Positions 45,721 through 54,201 of a stretch of DNA of 64,000 nt are shown one piece after another. The notes beneath the pieces are model-generated. The model worked only from the letters and a program-made list of their open reading frames with translations. It made no database searches and was not told the DNA's origin. The stretch's first letter is position 1. Every line of letters begins with the position of its first letter. A program made the position numbers and the translations under genes. The stretch lies in assembly GCF_003596405.1 (NCBI RefSeq), contig NZ_QYUR01000002.1, positions 2,916,140 to 2,980,139 on the forward strand. The letters are read 5' to 3'. Source of the stretch: Pseudomonas cavernicola. Lineage in GTDB: Bacteria > Pseudomonadota > Gammaproteobacteria > Pseudomonadales > Pseudomonadaceae.

Positions 45721-45887
45721 TGCCCGCCCCTGTGGTTGTAATTATGCCCACGACTTTAGCAAGGACCTGCAGTCTTGTGCTGTGGCGTCGCGAGCCAAGC
45801 CTCTGACTTACGACGCCGAACTTTAGGCATTCGACTTGGCGTCGGGCATGGCGTTGAATGGCGGCTTCCCTGCAAAAGGACGGCAGC

Positions 45888-46946
45888 ATGCGCAAGAATC
45901 TCTGGATGATTTACGGTGCCAACGGCTACACAGGCCGCTTGCTGGCGCAGGAGGCCGTGCGCCAAGGCCTGACCCCGATCCTCGGCGGACGCAATGCGGC
46001 GGCAGTCGAGGCCTTGGCGAATGAGCTGAATCTATCCGCGCGGATCTTCGACCTCGCCGATGCAACTGCCAGCCGTGATGCGCTGAATGGCGTGGCAGTC
46101 GTCGCTCACTGCGCCGGGCCCTTCTCCGCCACCAGTGCACCGCTGATTGCCGCCTGCCTGGCCAGCGCCACGCATTACGTGGATATCACCGGCGAGATTG
46201 CCGTGTTCGAACACGCCCATACCCAGCATGCGGCTGCGCAAGCGGCAGGCATCGTTGTATGCCCTGGGGTCGGTTTCGACGTAATTCCCACCGACTGCCT
46301 CGCTGCCTGCCTGCAAGCAGCGCTGCCGGATGCCAGCCACCTGGCCCTGGGCTTCGACACCGCCAGCGGCCTATCGCCGGGCACCGCCAAGACCAGCGTG
46401 GAAGGCTTGCAACTGGGCGGCATGATTCGCCAGGACGGCCAACTGCGTAGCGTGCCGCTGGGCTTCAAACGCCGCAAGATCGATTTCGGTCGTGGTCCGA
46501 AAAGCGCGGTGACCATCCCCTGGGGCGATGTGGCGACCGCCTTCTACTCCACCGCCATCGCCAATATCGAGGTCTATTTGCCGGCCCCCGCCGCCCTCGC
46601 CTTCGGAATGCGCCTGATCGATCCACTGCGTGGTCTGCTTGGGCGACCGGGCGTGCAGAACTGGCTGAAAGCGCAGGTCAACAAACGCATCGCCGGCCCC
46701 GATGCCGCGACCCGCGCCCGGCAGCTGACCCGGGTCTGGGGCGAAGCACGAAATGCCGCCGGCCAGGTGAAAACCGCGCGCCTGCAAACCGCCAACGGTT
46801 ACGACGTCACCGTGCATGGCGCGCTGCTGGCCGTGCGGCACCTGCTGAAGTATGCGGGGCCCGGCGGCTACTACACGCCCTCGAAACTGCTCGGCGAGCG
46901 CTGTGTGGAGCAGTTGCCGGGCTCGGGCAAGATTCTGATCTCGTAA
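45888..46946 (+). CDS. Saccharopine dehydrogenase-like (trans-acting enoyl-reductase type) protein
   Basis: 352 residues from the ATG at 45888 (AAAGGA box upstream); the ORF's earlier start adds 10 unlikely residues. N-terminal Rossmann motif WMIYGANGYTGRLLAQEAVRQGL, then VAHCAGPFSATSAPLIAACLASATHYVDITGE, typical of the Sacchrp_dh_NADP family. Family members include enoyl reductases and uncharacterised oxidoreductases; no specific function can be assigned. Confidence 0.8.
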   Translation: MRKNLWMIYGANGYTGRLLAQEAVRQGLTPILGGRNAAAVEALANELNLSARIFDLADATASRDALNGVAVVAHCAGPFSATSAPLIAACLASATHYVDITGEIAVFEHAHTQHAAAQAAGIVVCPGVGFDVIPTDCLAACLQAALPDASHLALGFDTASGLSPGTAKTSVEGLQLGGMIRQDGQLRSVPLGFKRRKIDFGRGPKSAVTIPWGDVATAFYSTAIANIEVYLPAPAALAFGMRLIDPLRGLLGRPGVQNWLKAQVNKRIAGPDAATRARQLTRVWGEARNAAGQVKTARLQTANGYDVTVHGALLAVRHLLKYAGPGGYYTPSKLLGERCVEQLPGSGKILIS

Positions 46947-47015
46947 GCTGGGTAGAGCCATTTTCAGGCGAAACCCAGCAAGGGCCCAGCTGGGTTTCGC
47001 TACGCTCTACCCAGC
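46947..47015. repeat. Nested inverted repeat after the oxidoreductase gene
   Basis: Outer arms gctgggtagag / ctctacccagc (46947-46957, 47005-47015) and inner arms gcgaaacccagc / gctgggtttcgc (46968-46979, 46989-47000), both perfect. Lies between converging genes and starts at the stop codon; likely a structured terminator or REP-like unit. Confidence 0.6.
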
Positions 47016-47042
47016 CTACGGTTGAGAATCGCTTTGTTGCCC

Positions 47043-47939
47043 TTATGCATCGGCAGGCACCAAAGTCTGGGCGGCCGTGCGCGCCAGATGGGCGGTGAGT
47101 TCGTTAAGCAATTCACCGCCATTGCGCCAGTGGTGCCAATACAGCGGCACATCGATCGGCTGCTGCGCTAACAGCTCAACCAGCTCGCCCCGCGCCAATT
47201 CCCCCCGCACTTGCAACTCCGGCACCAGCCCCCAACCCAGCCCACCTTCGGTCAAGCGGACAAACCCCTCCGAGGAGGGACAAAGGTGGTGGATAAAACC
47301 GCCCTCGACCCCGAGCGCCGCCAGATAGCGGTGCTGCAACAGATCGTCCGGGCCGAACACGATGGCCGGTGCCCGCGCCAAAGCCGCCGGCGTCACTCCG
47401 GTAGGAAAGTGCCGGGCGATAAACTCCGGGCTGGCCAACGCGCGATAACGCATCGCGCCCAACGCCAGGCTGCGCGCCCCGGATACCGGGCGATCGCTGG
47501 CGCAGACACAGGCGGCCACTTCGCCGGCACGCATGCGCTTGAGGCCGACATCCTGGTCCTCCACCACCAGATCCAGCAACACCCGATGGTTCGCGCAAAA
47601 CTCACCGACCGCCTGCGCCCACCAGGTCGCCAGGCTGTCGGCATTCAGAGCGATGCGCAGACGCTCCGGCAAACCGCCTTCGTCCAGCGCCGGCACCTGA
47701 TCTTGTAGATCGCGCTCGAGCAGACGCACCTGCTGCACATGGTTGAGCAGCCGCCGGCCGATTTCCGTTGGCGTCGGCGGCGTGGCGCGCACCAGCACCG
47801 GCTGGCCGACGCGCGCTTCGAGCAATTTGATCCGCTGCGACACCGCCGATTGCGACAAGCCCAGCACCTGCGCGGCCCGCTCGAACCCAGCCTGCTCCAC
47901 CACGGCGGCCAAGGCAGACAGCAGTTTGTAATCGAACAA
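47043..47939 (-). CDS. argP: LysR-family regulator ArgP
   Basis: 298 residues if started at the TTG at 47939 (F-DYKLLSALAAVVEQAGFERAAQ), where AGGAG lies 8 nt upstream; the TTG two codons earlier would leave only 2 nt. HTH: AAQVLGLSQSAVSQRIKLLEARVG. Effector domain typical of ArgP/IciA (LNADSLATWWAQAV, DDLLQHRYLAAL). Senses Arg/Lys and activates argO. It is divergent from the ACT-argO genes, with the 96-bp shared promoter region between. Confidence 0.9.
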   Translation of the reverse strand: MFDYKLLSALAAVVEQAGFERAAQVLGLSQSAVSQRIKLLEARVGQPVLVRATPPTPTEIGRRLLNHVQQVRLLERDLQDQVPALDEGGLPERLRIALNADSLATWWAQAVGEFCANHRVLLDLVVEDQDVGLKRMRAGEVAACVCASDRPVSGARSLALGAMRYRALASPEFIARHFPTGVTPAALARAPAIVFGPDDLLQHRYLAALGVEGGFIHHLCPSSEGFVRLTEGGLGWGLVPELQVRGELARGELVELLAQQPIDVPLYWHHWRNGGELLNELTAHLARTAAQTLVPADA

Positions 47940-48041
47940 AATCAATTCTCCTAATGAGTTATCAGCAGGATTCGTTTTCCTTATACAGCTATTCGCAACA
48001 GACTTGCCACATCCAAAGCCACCACCCTCAAGGAAACCACC

Positions 48042-48443
48042 ATGGCTGGCGAAACTTCACTCTCCCATCTGCTGCGCAGCATGAGCCCGCAACTGAACGC
48101 CGGCGACTATGTATTTTGCAGCGTTAACGACGAAAACCTGTTGGCGGGGGTTCAAGTACTGGGCAGCTTTCGCGAACGCGAGGGGCTGACGGTGATTCTC
48201 CAACGGCAGCAGGCCGAGCGCCTCGGCTTGCCGTTCGACTATATCGCCGCCTGGATCACCCTTACCGTGCATTCGGCGCTCAGCGCCGTGGGCCTGACCG
48301 CCGCCTTCGCCACCGCGCTGGCCATGGCCGGCATCAGTTGCAACGTGATCGCCGGTTACTACCACGACCATCTGTTCGTCGCACAGGCCGATGGCGAACG
48401 CGCCATCGACGTACTGCGCCAACTTGCAGCAGACGCGGAGTGA
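48042..48443 (+). CDS. ACT-domain protein
   Basis: 133 residues containing tandem ACT-like folds: GDYVFCSVNDENLLAGVQVLGSFREREGLTVILQ and LTVHSALSAVGLTAAFATALAMAGISCNVIAGYYHDHLFV. ACT domains bind amino acids. It sits between argP and argO with only 5 bp to the latter, so it may modulate basic-amino-acid sensing or export. A truncated second copy is at the window's right edge. Confidence 0.85.
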   Translation: MAGETSLSHLLRSMSPQLNAGDYVFCSVNDENLLAGVQVLGSFREREGLTVILQRQQAERLGLPFDYIAAWITLTVHSALSAVGLTAAFATALAMAGISCNVIAGYYHDHLFVAQADGERAIDVLRQLAADAE

Positions 48444-48448
48444 CGGCC

Positions 48449-49048
48449 ATGTGGCAAAGTTATCTGAATGGTTTGCTGGTGGCCGCCGGGCTGATCGTCG
48501 CCCTCGGCGCGCAGAACGCTTTTGTCCTGGCGCAGAGCCTGCGCCGCGAGCATCACCTGCCGGTGGCGGCACTCTGCGTGCTTTGTGATGCGCTGCTGGT
48601 TGCCGCCGGAGTGTTCGGCCTGGCCACTCTGCTCGCGCAGAATCCCGTGCTGCTGGGGATCGCCCGCTGGGGCGGCGCGGCCTTCCTGCTCTGGTATGGG
48701 GTCAAAGCCTTGCGCCGCGCCCTCAATCCGCAGGCCTTGAATGAAGCCGCCGGAGCCGGCCCCCGTTCGCGGCGGGCGGTGCTGCTGGCCGCCTTGGCTG
48801 TGACCCTGCTCAATCCGCATGTGTACCTGGATACCGTGCTACTGATCGGCTCACTCGGCGCCCAGCAAACCGTTCCCGGCGCCTATGCCCTGGGCGCCGC
48901 CAGCGCCTCCTTGCTCTGGTTTTTCACCCTGGCCCTCGGTGCGGCCTGGCTCGCGCCCTGGCTGGCCCGCCCCACGACCTGGCGCCTGCTCGATCTGAGC
49001 GTAGCGCTGATGATGTTTGCCGTAGCCGGGCAACTACTAACTGGCTGA
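48449..49048 (+). CDS. argO: LysE/ArgO-family amino-acid exporter
   Basis: 199 residues from the ATG at 48449. Six TM helices with family markers: MWQSYLNGLLVAAGLIVALGAQNAFVLAQSLRREH, CDALLVAAGVFGLATLL, and VTLLNPHVYLDTVLLIGSLG. Exports Arg/Lys or analogues (canavanine) under ArgP control. Duplicated in inverted orientation at 63016-63615. Confidence 0.92.
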   Translation: MWQSYLNGLLVAAGLIVALGAQNAFVLAQSLRREHHLPVAALCVLCDALLVAAGVFGLATLLAQNPVLLGIARWGGAAFLLWYGVKALRRALNPQALNEAAGAGPRSRRAVLLAALAVTLLNPHVYLDTVLLIGSLGAQQTVPGAYALGAASASLLWFFTLALGAAWLAPWLARPTTWRLLDLSVALMMFAVAGQLLTG

Positions 49049-49072
49049 TGGGTCAGCTCGAGCCAGCACTCT

Positions 49073-49126
49073 AGGCTCTGTTGACGCAAGCGAACATGCC
49101 GCGACTCGCTTGCGTCAACAGAGCCT
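49073..49126. repeat. Long perfect hairpin between argO and sodB
   Basis: A 21-bp perfect stem (49073-49093 and 49106-49126; aggctctgttgacgcaagcg...) with a 12-nt loop. It has no T-run. It may terminate argO or be a REP-like palindrome. Confidence 0.75.
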
Positions 49127-49335
49127 CGAGCCCTTGCGCCACGGCGAGGGCCCTGGCATCGGCTTCTTCACTCGGCCTGCACAGCCTTTTCCACACAGTT
49201 GTTGCGTGGTTATGCCACAGACCCAGTGCTATGATCCCGAGTCCACGGCGCAAAGAGTACAAACTCCCGCCGTATGTCTGGCCGCCCGTGAACGGCCTCG
49301 CGCTCACCGCACCTGACCTGAGTAGGAGATAGACC

Positions 49336-49917
49336 ATGGCTTTCGAATTGCCACCGCTGCCGTACGCGAAAAACGCCCTCGAGCCGCACATTTCTGCTGA
49401 AACCCTGGAATACCATCACGACAAGCATCACAACGCCTACGTCGTGAACCTGAACAACCTGGTGCCAGGCACCGAGTTCGAAGGCAAAACCCTGGAAGAG
49501 ATCGTCAAGACTTCTTCGGGCGGCATCTTCAACAACGCCGCACAAGTGTGGAACCACACCTTCTACTGGAACTGCATGGCGCCAAACGCCGGCGGCCAAC
49601 CGACTGGCGCGCTGGCTGAAGCCATCAACGCTGCGTTCGGCTCCTTCGACAAGTTCAAGGAAGAGTTCAGCAAAACCTCCATCGGCACCTTCGGCTCCGG
49701 CTGGGGCTGGCTGGTGAAGAAAGCTGACGGCTCCCTGGCTCTGGCCAGCACCATCGGCGCCGGCTGCCCGCTGACCAGCGGCGACACCCCGCTGCTGACC
49801 TGTGACGTATGGGAACACGCTTACTACATCGACTACCGCAACCTGCGTCCGAAGTACGTTGAGGCGTTCTGGAACCTGGTCAACTGGGACTTCGTAGCGA
49901 AAAACTACGCAGCCTAA
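49336..49917 (+). CDS. sodB: Iron superoxide dismutase
   Basis: 193 residues. Metal ligands in the expected places: H27 ([12 protein letters not shown]), H74 ([11 protein letters not shown]), D157 and H161 ([14 protein letters not shown]). The sequence matches Fe-type SodB of Pseudomonas ([18 protein letters not shown]). Dismutates cytoplasmic superoxide. Preceded by a long hairpin-bearing region and followed by a terminator. Identical second copy at 62147-62728. Confidence 0.97.
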   Translation: MAFELPPLPYAKNALEPHISAETLEYHHDKHHNAYVVNLNNLVPGTEFEGKTLEEIVKTSSGGIFNNAAQVWNHTFYWNCMAPNAGGQPTGALAEAINAAFGSFDKFKEEFSKTSIGTFGSGWGWLVKKADGSLALASTIGAGCPLTSGDTPLLTCDVWEHAYYIDYRNLRPKYVEAFWNLVNWDFVAKNYAA

Positions 49918-49966
49918 GAACCTATTCACGATCCAAGCGAGCGTAGCGGATCGTGAACAGGATCTA
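49917..49966. repeat. AGAACCTATTC...GAACAGGATCT palindromic repeat
   Basis: Inner arms ttcacgatcc / ggatcgtgaa (49925-49934, 49948-49957). The ends match the element at 26912-26980. It starts at the sodB stop codon region. Confidence 0.65.
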
Positions 49967-49989
49967 AGACCGGCCTCCAGGCCCAGAAG

Positions 49990-50013
49990 AACCCGGCATT
50001 CGCCGGGTTTTTT
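49990..50013 (+). terminator. sodB terminator
   Basis: aacccggc / gccgggtt stem followed by T6, 73 bp after the sodB stop. Confidence 0.9.
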
Positions 50014-50292
50014 CGTATCTGCCCTGCTACTCCTTACGCCAGCAACCTTGCTGCGCGATCTCGTGCGACGCGCGCTGCTCGAGATGCGCGAAAGAAACCA
50101 CCGAATGTCCTCAAGTCCAAGCACCGTCGCACCGACACAGTTAAAGAGATCGGACGTAAGCCGGCAGCGCACGCCACGGTCGCACTGCGATGGCACAACT
50201 GTGTTCATGGTAATGGCCCTTTGACTGCTTCCGCACGATTGCTAATACTCACACCGGTCTGACGGCTCTGGCCTCGAACAAGGAACGGTCAT

Positions 50293-52359
50293 TTGAAGCT
50301 GGAACTCAAACACAGTTTGTCGCTGAAGCTGCTGCGCGTGGTGCTGCTCTCAGCACTGGTAGTTGGAGTGGTGCTGAGCTGCGGGCAAATCATGTTCGAC
50401 GCGTACAAGACGCGCCAGGCGGTGGCCAACGATGCACAACGCATCCTCGACATGTTCCGTGACCCCTCGACTCAGGCGGTTTACAGCCTGGACCGGGAGA
50501 TGGGCATGCAGGTCATCGAGGGCCTGTTCCAGAACGAATCCGTGCGTTTCGCCGCGATCGGCCATCCGAATGAACCGATGCTCGCGGAAAAGTCCCGCGA
50601 CCTGATGAAGCGGCCCACGCGCTGGCTGACCGACCCGATTCTCGGCAATGAAGCCACCTTCACCACCCAACTGGTGGGCCGCAGCCCGTACAGCGAGTAC
50701 TACGGCGACCTGACCATCACCCTCGACACTGCGCCCTACGGCGAGGATTTCGTCACCAGCTCGGTGGTCATCTTCATCTCCGGCGTGCTGCGCGCACTGG
50801 CCATGGGCTTGGTTCTCTATCTGGTCTACCACTGGCTGCTGACCAAGCCGCTGTCGAGGATCATCGAGCACTTGACCAACATCAATCCGGATCGCCCCAG
50901 CGAGCACAAGCTGCCGATGCTCAAGGGCAACGAGAAGAACGAACTGGGTCTGTGGATCAATACCGCCAACCAGCTGCTCGCCTCCATCGAACGCAACACG
51001 CATTTACGCCGTGAGGCAGAAGACAGCCTGCAGCGCATGGCCCAATACGACTTCCTCACCGGCCTGCCTAATCGCCAACAACTGCAACAGCAGCTCAACC
51101 AGATTCTCAGCGATGCCGGCCGCCTGCAGCGCCGAGTGGCGGTACTCTGCGTCGGCCTGGACGATTTCAAAGGAATTAACGAGCAGTTCAGTTACCAGAC
51201 CGGCGACCAGTTGCTGCTCGCCCTCTCTGACCGCCTGCGCAGCCACAGCGGTCGCCTCGGCGCCTTGGCGCGCCTGGGTGGCGATCAGTTCGCCCTGGTG
51301 CAAGCGGACATCGAACAGCCCTACGAAGCCGCCGAGCTGGCGCAAAGCGTGCTGGATGACCTGGAAGCGCCGTTCATGCTCGATCAGCAGGAAGTACGCC
51401 TGCGCGCCACAATCGGCATCACCCTGTTTCCGGAAGATGGCGACAGCACCGAGAAGCTGCTGCAGAAAGCCGAACAAACCATGACCCTGGCCAAGAGCCG
51501 CTCGCGTAACCGCTATCAGTTCTATATCGCCAGCGTCGACAGCGAAATGCGCCGCCGCCGCGAATTGGAGAAGGATCTGCGCGACGCCCTCGCCCAGGGC
51601 CAGTTGCATCTGGTCTACCAACCCCAGGTGGACTACCGCGATCATCGCGTGGTCGGCGTCGAGGCTCTGTTGCGCTGGCAGCATCCGCACCACGGCTTGG
51701 TGCCGCCGGATCTGTTTATTCCGCTGGCCGAGCAGAACGGCAGCATCATCCCGATCGGCGAGTGGATTCTCGACCAGGCCTGCCGACAACTGCGCGAATG
51801 GCACGATCTGGGCTTTGTCGACCTGCGCATGGCGGTCAACCTCTCCACCGTGCAACTGCACCACGCAGAGCTGCCGCGGGTGGTGAACAACCTGCTGCAG
51901 GTCTACAGGCTACCGCCACGCAGCCTGGAACTGGAAGTCACCGAAACCGGCCTGATGGAAGACATCACCACCGCCGCCCAGCACCTGCTCAGCCTGCGCC
52001 GCTCCGGCGCACTGATCGCGATCGATGACTTCGGTACCGGCTACTCCTCGCTGAGTTACCTGAAGAGCCTGCCGCTGGACAAGATCAAGATCGACAAGAG
52101 CTTTGTACAGGACCTGCTAGACGACGAGGACGACGCGACCATCGTGCGCGCCATCATCCAGTTGGGTAAAAGCCTGGGCATGCAGGTCATCGCCGAAGGC
52201 GTGGAAACCCTCGAGCAAGAGACCTACATCATTGCCCAGGGCTGCCATGAGGGGCAGGGCTATCTGTACAGCAAGCCGTTGCCGGCTCGCGAGCTGACGC
52301 TGTTCCTGAAACAATCCCGCCGTCTCAGCAAGGCCAGCACTAACCCCGCCACACTCTGA
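50293..52359 (+). CDS. bifA: GGDEF-EAL c-di-GMP phosphodiesterase BifA
   Basis: 688 residues from a TTG start (KLELKHSLSLKLLRVVLLSA) with an AAGGAA box. TM1 about 12-32, a periplasmic sensor region, TM2 about 157-180, then a degenerate GGDEF domain (active-site motif GGDQF at 329-333, so no cyclase activity expected) and a complete EAL domain (VVGVEALLRW, E457-A-L; DDFGTGYSSLSYLKSLPLDKIKIDKSFV). This matches BifA, which hydrolyses c-di-GMP and opposes SadC to control swarming and biofilm. A broken inverted copy is at 59709-61771. Confidence 0.93.
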   Translation: MKLELKHSLSLKLLRVVLLSALVVGVVLSCGQIMFDAYKTRQAVANDAQRILDMFRDPSTQAVYSLDREMGMQVIEGLFQNESVRFAAIGHPNEPMLAEKSRDLMKRPTRWLTDPILGNEATFTTQLVGRSPYSEYYGDLTITLDTAPYGEDFVTSSVVIFISGVLRALAMGLVLYLVYHWLLTKPLSRIIEHLTNINPDRPSEHKLPMLKGNEKNELGLWINTANQLLASIERNTHLRREAEDSLQRMAQYDFLTGLPNRQQLQQQLNQILSDAGRLQRRVAVLCVGLDDFKGINEQFSYQTGDQLLLALSDRLRSHSGRLGALARLGGDQFALVQADIEQPYEAAELAQSVLDDLEAPFMLDQQEVRLRATIGITLFPEDGDSTEKLLQKAEQTMTLAKSRSRNRYQFYIASVDSEMRRRRELEKDLRDALAQGQLHLVYQPQVDYRDHRVVGVEALLRWQHPHHGLVPPDLFIPLAEQNGSIIPIGEWILDQACRQLREWHDLGFVDLRMAVNLSTVQLHHAELPRVVNNLLQVYRLPPRSLELEVTETGLMEDITTAAQHLLSLRRSGALIAIDDFGTGYSSLSYLKSLPLDKIKIDKSFVQDLLDDEDDATIVRAIIQLGKSLGMQVIAEGVETLEQETYIIAQGCHEGQGYLYSKPLPARELTLFLKQSRRLSKASTNPATL

Positions 52360-52387
52360 ACGCCGCACTAAGAACCGGCTCAAGCAG

Positions 52388-52491
52388 GTAGGGTGGATTA
52401 GCCGCGCAGCGGCGTAATCCACCAAACTGGGGGCTAGCGGCCAGTCGGTTCGCCGCAGACGGTGGAAGCCCCTCCGGGGATTCCACCCTAC
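52388..52491. repeat. GTAGGGTGG...CCACCCTAC palindromic repeat, copy 4
   Basis: 104 bp bounded by gtagggtggattag and gggattccaccctac, between bifA and the GIDE gene. Mirrored at 59578-59680 with one base missing. Confidence 0.75.
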
Positions 52492-52527
52492 TAATCTGCC
52501 CGCGCTTCGCGCCAACCGAGCTCGCGC

Positions 52528-53424
52528 TTAGAGAACCGTCCCTTCCAGCAGCCATGCCGTCCCCAGCGCGCCAAGCAGACACAACACAGCCCCCGCCGCG
52601 GCTTGCCAGCGGAACTGCCGGGCCATATCGTCCTCACCATAACTGGAAAGGATAAACGGCTGCGATTCCCGCGGCTGGGCCAGATGGTTCTGTGCCGGCT
52701 GTACGCTCACCTGCCGATGCCGATCCTCGGCTTCCAACTGCGCGGCCAGGCGCACGCGGTTCCATTCCCGCTCATCCAGCTGACCGTCGCGGTCGTTATC
52801 GAAGCGCTGCAAGAGACCAGCGAAGTCGCCCTTCCATTGACGGATCACGCTGCTCTGCGCGGCGCTCAAATCGAGGCCCTGACGACCACCACCAGAAGTG
52901 CGGAAATCGCCGATGGCATACAACGATTCGCCCACGTGGAGGCGCTCCTCGGTGTAGCGGTAATCTTTGCCGCTGGACAACCAGCCGCGTATCCCACCTT
53001 GGGCCAGGCCACGCGGGTGACGCAGGTTGCCCTTCCAGACCTCGCGCGTCGCCGGACGCACCTGCGCCCCCTGCGGATTGATCAGACAGTCTCCCGTCGC
53101 ATCGGCCAGCCGCAACCAAGCTTCGCTGCTACCGCTCTCGACCGGGCGCCATGAGCGCCCCTTGCCGTTGCTACTGTATTCCTCGATTCTGAAGCGCCAC
53201 CACAAGCAAGGTTTACCCGTCAGCGGGCCATAGATCAGCGTCTCCGGCACCGGCTCCAGCACACCGTAAAACTCGACATAGCCCTGCGCCGCCGAACGGA
53301 TCTTCGAGGTCGGGGTATCCAGCAAATGGCGAGCTTCGGCCAAGCGCCGCAAGCACCACCAGGCGCCTCCCGCACAGGCGCCGACGCTGAATGCCAGACC
53401 GAACGCCAGCTCTTGAATCTCCAC
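52528..53424 (-). CDS. GIDE-domain membrane protein with an EF-hand
   Basis: 298 residues from a GTG, only 3 nt after the lemA stop. TM at about 5-24, a GIDE domain (about 45-175: GYVEFYGVLEPVPETLIYGPLTGKPCLWWRFRIEEY ... RYTEERLHVGESLYAIGDFR), a loop that fits the canonical EF-hand exactly (D209-N-D211-R-D213-G-Q-L-D217-E-R-E220), and a C-terminal TM (about 272-295). GIDE is named after mitochondrial MUL1/E3 ligases but no RING domain is present. Probably an inner-membrane, Ca-responsive partner of LemA. Confidence 0.8.
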   Translation of the reverse strand: MEIQELAFGLAFSVGACAGGAWWCLRRLAEARHLLDTPTSKIRSAAQGYVEFYGVLEPVPETLIYGPLTGKPCLWWRFRIEEYSSNGKGRSWRPVESGSSEAWLRLADATGDCLINPQGAQVRPATREVWKGNLRHPRGLAQGGIRGWLSSGKDYRYTEERLHVGESLYAIGDFRTSGGGRQGLDLSAAQSSVIRQWKGDFAGLLQRFDNDRDGQLDEREWNRVRLAAQLEAEDRHRQVSVQPAQNHLAQPRESQPFILSSYGEDDMARQFRWQAAAGAVLCLLGALGTAWLLEGTVL

Positions 53425-53427
53425 GGC

Positions 53428-54000
53428 TTAACCGAACAAGGCTTTGAGGTCGACGTCGGCCTTTTCGGCCTCGCTGAACTCCAGCAATTCGGCCGCCTTG
53501 AAGCCGAACAGGCCGGCGATGATCAAGTCGGGAAACTGCTCGATGCGCACGTTGTTCAGGTTGACCGTTTCGTTGTACAGCTCACGCCGATCGGCGATGC
53601 CGTTCTCCAGGCCACTGATGCGCTGCTGGAGAAATTGGAAGCTCTCGTTGGCTTTCAGCTGCGGATAGTTCTCGGCCAAGGCGAACAACTGACCAAGCCC
53701 CGCACGCAGGCCGCTTTCCGCCAACCCCAGGGCACCCACATCGCCCTTCTCGCGGGCGCTGGCCACCGCGTTACGGGCGCGGATCACCTGCTCCAGGGTG
53801 CTGCGTTCGTGCTGCATGTACTGCTTGCAGGTCTCCACCAGCTTGGGTAACTCATCGTGGCGCTGCTTGAGCAGTACCTCGATATTCGCCCAGGCCTTGC
53901 TCACCCCATGCTTCAGGCGCACCAAGCCGTTGTAGAGAATCACCGCGTAAGCGGCGAGAAGGAACAGAACAACCAAGACGGCGACGCTGGTCAGGCTCAT
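53428..54000 (-). CDS. lemA: LemA-family protein
   Basis: 190 residues. N-terminal TM (VAVLVVLFLLAAYAVILYNGLVRL), then the LemA helical domain: WANIEVLLKQRHDELPKLVETCKQYMQHE, LGQLFALAENYPQLKANESFQFLQQRISGLENGIADRRELYNETVNLNN. Family function is unknown; usually paired with GIDE or TPM proteins, as here. Identical copy at 58069-58641. Confidence 0.93.
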   Translation of the reverse strand: MSLTSVAVLVVLFLLAAYAVILYNGLVRLKHGVSKAWANIEVLLKQRHDELPKLVETCKQYMQHERSTLEQVIRARNAVASAREKGDVGALGLAESGLRAGLGQLFALAENYPQLKANESFQFLQQRISGLENGIADRRELYNETVNLNNVRIEQFPDLIIAGLFGFKAAELLEFSEAEKADVDLKALFG

Positions 54001-54120
54001 GCAGGCTTCTCCATAAGGACTGCGGGTAAGGATGCCGGCATTCTAGCGGCACTGCGCAGCACCGAGCAGAGCTGACGCACGCTATGGAAGAACAATTAGG
54101 AGCGCTCGCCCTTTGCACAA

Positions 54121-54139
54121 AATGCAAATCTTTCGCATT
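54121..54139. promoter_or_regulatory. Possible Fur box upstream of imelysin
   Basis: A 19-bp imperfect palindrome aatgcaaatctttcgcatt (about 14 of 19 positions symmetric), 63 bp before the imelysin ATG. An overlapping perfect tttgca / tgcaaa pair lies at 54112-54128. It only partly fits the Fur 7-1-7 consensus, so the assignment is tentative. Confidence 0.4.
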
Positions 54140-54201
54140 ATGTTGTGGTTTTACGTGCGCCGCGCGCACCGTTCTCACCTCTCGACGCAAAGGACTTCGC
54201 C

